Below, in pieces: positions 60,724 to 64,000 of a DNA stretch of 64,000 bases. This DNA comes from Fallopia convolvulus (lineage: Eukaryota > Streptophyta > Magnoliopsida > Caryophyllales > Polygonaceae). Location of the stretch: assembly GCA_964016875.1 (NCBI GenBank), contig OZ024733.1, positions 24,347,324 to 24,411,323 on the forward strand, given 5' to 3'. The notes beneath the pieces were generated by a model. It worked only from the letters and a program-made list of their open reading frames with translations. It ran no database searches and was not told the origin of the DNA. The position numbers were made by a program, and so were the translations under genes. Each line of letters starts with the position of its first letter. Within the stretch, counting starts at the first letter, position 1.

Positions 60724-62470
60724 AACCCCTTCCCAAGCCGCCACCACCCCAAATCAAACCCTAAAATCCAACTTTCCTTCTACCAACCAACCAAAGAATT
60801 TGGCCCCACACCCAATTTCAAATTTGGCCTCCACTTCAAAAAACCCAACGGCTACTTCTCCACTGGGCGCGCCTAAACCCAGCTCCGCGCTTCCCCCGCG
60901 CGCGCCTAGCCATGGCCCCATTGCCAACACCCACACGCCATCGGCACGCCCTCAAAACCCGATCCACGCCACCACCAAACCCCGATCCTACGCCCACGCC
61001 CTTACGCGCCAAGGCGCGCCTCCCCCTCGGCCCGGTTCGAACCAAACACGCCCCAATGCTTGGGCTACCCAATCCCAAAAAAATTTCATGAATTCCGGGC
61101 TAGGAGGAAAGCTTGAATACCCCCCCAACCATGACCCGTGTCCAAATCCAAGTTTCTGAGGCCTTGCCAAAACAACAAGTTTAGGGGTGGGCCTTGCTAG
61201 GTCAATACGTGGGATTCCATCCGGGAAATTTCTTGATTAATGAGTTGAGGAAGCAATTGGGAGTGAAATCAAGATATAGAGAAGAGGAAGGATGGATGAT
61301 TTTTAATTTTGATAATGAAGAGGATTGTGACAAAGTTCTTCAAGGGGGACCTTATTTTATACATGGCAAGCCTCTCCTCCTAAAATACGTTCCCGACAAG
61401 TTCGCCTTTAATAGGAAAGACAAAGCAACCGTGCCTCTTTGGGTGCGCTTGTATGGGCTCTCAAAGGACTATTGGACGACACCCGTGGTTTGTAGAGTGG
61501 CTTCATACATTGGAAAGCCGCTCTATATTGATCCGGTCACGTATGAAGGCAAGAGATGAGCTTATGCACGAGTCCTAACAGAGATCAACTTCGCCTCGCC
61601 AATTGTAAAGGAGGTAGGTATTGATTTTGATGATGGAGTTTCTATAGATTGCTCTTGTTTGATCGAAAATGAGCCTTGCTATTGTGATGTTTGTTGCTCT
61701 TTTGGGCATGAGAAAAAGGATTGCACCTTCAATGAGAAAAGAGAAAATGTAGGTGTGTTGGCCAAGCGTCCCTCCAAGGTCTCGAAGAGCAACGCTCGGA
61801 GAGAAGAAGAGCCGGCCGGAGATGGCGGTGCCTTGGGGACACTAGCCAAAGTGAGTACTCCACCGAATGATTCCGCCGGGAAGGGTCCTATGTCCCCTAG
61901 AACCGGCGCCATTCCGGATACCAAATCACAAAAGGGGAAGACAACCTCGGAGAGGGCGGGGAAACACGGGAAACACCTTGAGAGTGATTTACAAAATCCA
62001 AAACCAAAACAAAGGGATGGGAACCAAATTGTGAGTGAGAAAGGAAAAATCAAGGTAGGAGAGGAAGACAACTTGCATTCACCAAAGGCGAGTGCCACGA
62101 GCGAAGATCCTTCACCCGAGAGTGAGAGTGAAACACCTTCAAGTGAGGCCGAGAGTGAGAGGGACAATGAGGTTGATCTTATCCCCGGAGTAGCTTTGGT
62201 TGAGGAGATGGTGGCTAGTGTTGAGGATGATGAGGGAGTCTCGGACAACTTATCCGAGGATGGAAGAGGTGGAGACTCGAAGGAGGAAGAGGAGTTTGTG
62301 GTTGCCAAGTCCAAATCGGCACAAAAGAGAGCTCGGAGGAAGGCCCGCAAGGCCGAAAATAAAAATGTCTTGGCACTTTTAGCATCACCTAAGTGGCAAA
62401 AGCCACCACAAGCTATACGTACAAGGTGCTCGACGAGAAACGAGCAAGGGAAGGGCACCAATATGTCCCT

Positions 62471-62474
62471 ATGA
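62471..62474 (+). other. ATGA stop/start overlap of E15 ORF1 and ORF2
   Basis: Same CCCTATGACGG context as E3 and E12. Confidence 0.72.
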
Positions 62475-63111
62475 CGGTCCTCTCTTGGAATGTTAAGGGG
62501 CTTTGCCATCCCCGGAAACAAAGTGGCGTAAGGGAGGTGATCCAAGAGTTTAAAGCCGAGGTATGTGGCTTTTATGAAACAAAGTGTGAAGGCTATGACA
62601 TGAGCCGTGTGATAAACTGTGTGGCCCCGGGTTGGAGCCACACGAATAATTTTCATTTGGATGATCATGCCCGGATACTGTCCTTTGGGACCCGGGCCAT
62701 GTGGAGGTTGATATTCTTAATTGCTCCGTGCAACACATCGGGTGTCGGATTACTTGCAAGACATCCGGTGTGGTGTATGGGGCATGCTTCACCTATGGAT
62801 TGCATAGCGTTGTTGATAGGAGATCCATTTGGCATTTTGTGGAGGAGCTCCTTGAAGCACATGACATCCCTTGGATGGTATTGGGAGATTTCAACATGGT
62901 TATGAATGGAGATGAAAGATTCAATGGCAAGCCGGTGACTATGTATGAGAGCCGAGATATGGTGGAAGCATGTAGGCGGCTAGCCCTTGTTGATACGCCA
63001 TACACGAGCAACATAAACTTCACATGGAACAATCAAACCGTGTGGAGCAAACTCGATCGTGTCTTGGTAAATCATTCTTGGCACAATTGTGATTTTGTTT
63101 TACATACTAAC
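62471..63111 (+). pseudogene. LINE E15 ORF2 N-terminal fragment (endonuclease)
   Basis: It starts MTVLSWNVKGLCHPRK and shows ETKCEGYD. A base is missing at about 62685, after which the second frame carries YGLHSV, LGDFN, the TWNNQTVWSKLDRVLVNHSW block and HTN. The fold is cut at 63111, before the SDHKP block, by the LTR element that follows. No RT is present in the window. Confidence 0.85.
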
Positions 63112-64000
63112 TGATGTTCATATTTTTAGTATAGTTTTTAGTATGTTTTCTTAGTTTATTAGGACTAGTTTTGATAGGTTTAGGATTAGTTTTGTGTGTT
63201 TTTGGATAGTTTTGCATATTTTGTGAAAAGTATGGAAGCTACTCCGTTTTGTGTGTTTTTGTAGGTTTTAGCAAGGAAAAGGTGCTATATGGAGCTGAAT
63301 TTGGAGCGCTATAATGAAAGACGGAGGAATACAAGATGAAGAAGTCAAAGTCTGTGTTTTTTAGAGATGAAGTGTGGAAGAAACCAAGCCCAGGCTCTGT
63401 TGACGGGCCTTTACTCGGGACAACAAATAAATTTATAAGTCAAGACCCCGCTGAGTATAGGGGAGTCAGGATCGTTCCACGAGAAGCAAGTTTGTTTGTT
63501 TATCGACTACTAAAAATCAAACAAAAGCAAGCAAAACACTCACAAGCAGCCTCTTTAACGACGTTGTCAGGGTCGTTAACGAACCACCGCAAACAAAAGA
63601 CTAAAACTAACGACCTAAACAGATTCGGTACCGAGCCTACAAACTCAGCAACGAATATCACTTCAACAGAATTCAAATAAAACAAAGATCTAGGACAAGG
63701 GATACCACAACATAGTCATGCATATAAACTCGTAAGAAGATAAGATCATGCCTTTAAACAGATAAATTCATCAACTTTCGCCGACTATCAAGTAAATTAA
63801 CCTACTTTCATAAACCAATCCACTCAATTGCTTGTTTTGGATCTAAAGCTTGAAACTTTCGTATTCAAACAATATCAACCTTCAAGTCTATAACTTTTTT
63901 TTCAATCAAGTTAAAAACTCAATTCACCTTGACTTTCATCTAGGTCTTAAGCACAACAAAAAATCTCAAAATAGATAAAAGGCAATCAACACATGCTCTT
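63112..64000. mobile_element. Start of an LTR retroelement (incomplete at window edge)
   Basis: LINE coding sequence stops at 63111 and TGATGTTCATATTTTTAG begins, as an LTR would. The AT-rich first 290 bases resemble the minus-strand start of the LTR at 4704-6272 in style. At about 63399 TGTTGACGGGCC begins a second block with GTCAGGATCGTTCCACGAGA, similar to the GATC-CCA block near the 3' end of plant Gypsy LTRs, so a nested second LTR in the other orientation is possible. No long coding frame and no right boundary is visible. Confidence 0.5.

Larger units (their letters stand above)
58351..62474 (+). pseudogene. LINE E15 ORF1, decayed and interrupted
   Basis: The start MGKKNPPALEKENQ is in the GGCCATGGGG context. 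A frameshift at about 58530, then VANTKDILSDGENEE (acidic motif) and TAG at 58743-58745. The TRIM-like insertion at 58930-60723 leaves the frame consistent across the break. A 2-base loss at about 61125 after NSGLGGKLEY shifts the frame. TAG at 61182-61184 replaces the first Trp of VWGW in DUF4283, and TGA is at 61557-61559. The zinc knuckle CDVCCSFGHEKKDC (about 61683-61724) is intact. The end TRNEQGKGTNMSL overlaps ORF2. It is the E3/E12 subfamily in the second half. Confidence 0.84.
58228..63111 (+). mobile_element. LINE E15: copy with nested TRIM-like element, cut by an LTR element
   Basis: It begins within the 5' UTR (about 120 bases of leader left), then ORF1 (split by the LTR pair at 58930-60723) and the first 213 codons of ORF2. 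At 63112 an LTR-type sequence interrupts the endonuclease domain. Any 3' part lies outside the window. Confidence 0.83.

Noticed and set aside
61679..62668. Minus-strand open frame of 329 codons opposite LINE E15 ORF1
   Set aside because: Ser/Leu/Phe-rich mirror of the Glu/Ser-rich ORF1 tail; the same shadow appears opposite E3, E9 and E12, so it reflects composition rather than a gene.
63336..63680. 114-codon ORF near the right edge
   Set aside because: It spans the boundary of two LTR-like blocks, is Lys/Thr-rich, and has no domain.

Overview
The window is plant nuclear DNA, almost certainly from an angiosperm, and consists nearly entirely of transposable elements. I see no host protein-coding gene, tRNA, rRNA or CRISPR array. 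The assignment rests on plant-type L1 LINEs (ORF1 with DUF4283 plus a CX2CX4HX4C zinc knuckle; ORF2 with an APE-type endonuclease, reverse transcriptase and zf-RVT), Ty3/Gypsy remnants of Tat/Ogre type, and a miniature LTR element primed by initiator tRNA-Met. The species cannot be fixed from the sequence. I name the LINE copies E1 to E15 in order; all are on the + strand.

Layout. 1-2740: AT-rich DNA with a near-palindromic long-TIR (Mutator-like) element flanked by 9-bp target duplications, then a rearranged fold-back. 2741-15055: an RT fragment (E1), an ORF1-only LINE (E2) split by a solo LTR, and a full-length LINE (E3) split by a second solo LTR. 15056-19996: decayed Gypsy material (protease/RT, an LTR-like block, a gypsy-type Transposase_28 ORF, an LTR 3' end). 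19997-21854: a CACTA-like terminus and non-coding DNA. 21855-63111: eleven LINE copies placed head to tail, E5 to E15, comprising full-length copies, 5'-truncated copies and ORF1-only copies. E15 carries a 1.8-kb TRIM-like element. 63112-64000: start of another LTR element.

How the parts work together. Autonomous copies (E3, E5, E6, E9, E12, E15) carry ORF1 (RNA-binding particle protein) and ORF2 (endonuclease/RT). In five of them the ORF1 stop and ORF2 start overlap as ATGA. In E5 the two frames are fused into one uninterrupted 1821-codon ORF, the best preserved coding region in the window. E2, E7, E8 and E14 carry only ORF1 followed directly by a 3' UTR with the same class of hairpins, so they look like a non-autonomous 'half-LINE' group mobilised in trans, comparable in design to mammalian HAL1.

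The strongest unusual signals are: (1) the ORF1-only group; (2) a LINE tower in which consecutive copies share the same 14-17 bp junction repeat (AGAAAGAGCACATGTTA), as if each insertion rebuilt its own target; (3) co-varying 3' UTR hairpins; (4) 27 copies of the palindrome GGCGCGCC, all inside LINE sequence; (5) a conserved LSDEDE-type short motif in the otherwise divergent ORF1 N-terminus. All positions come from reading the sequence by eye; no alignment or database search was run.
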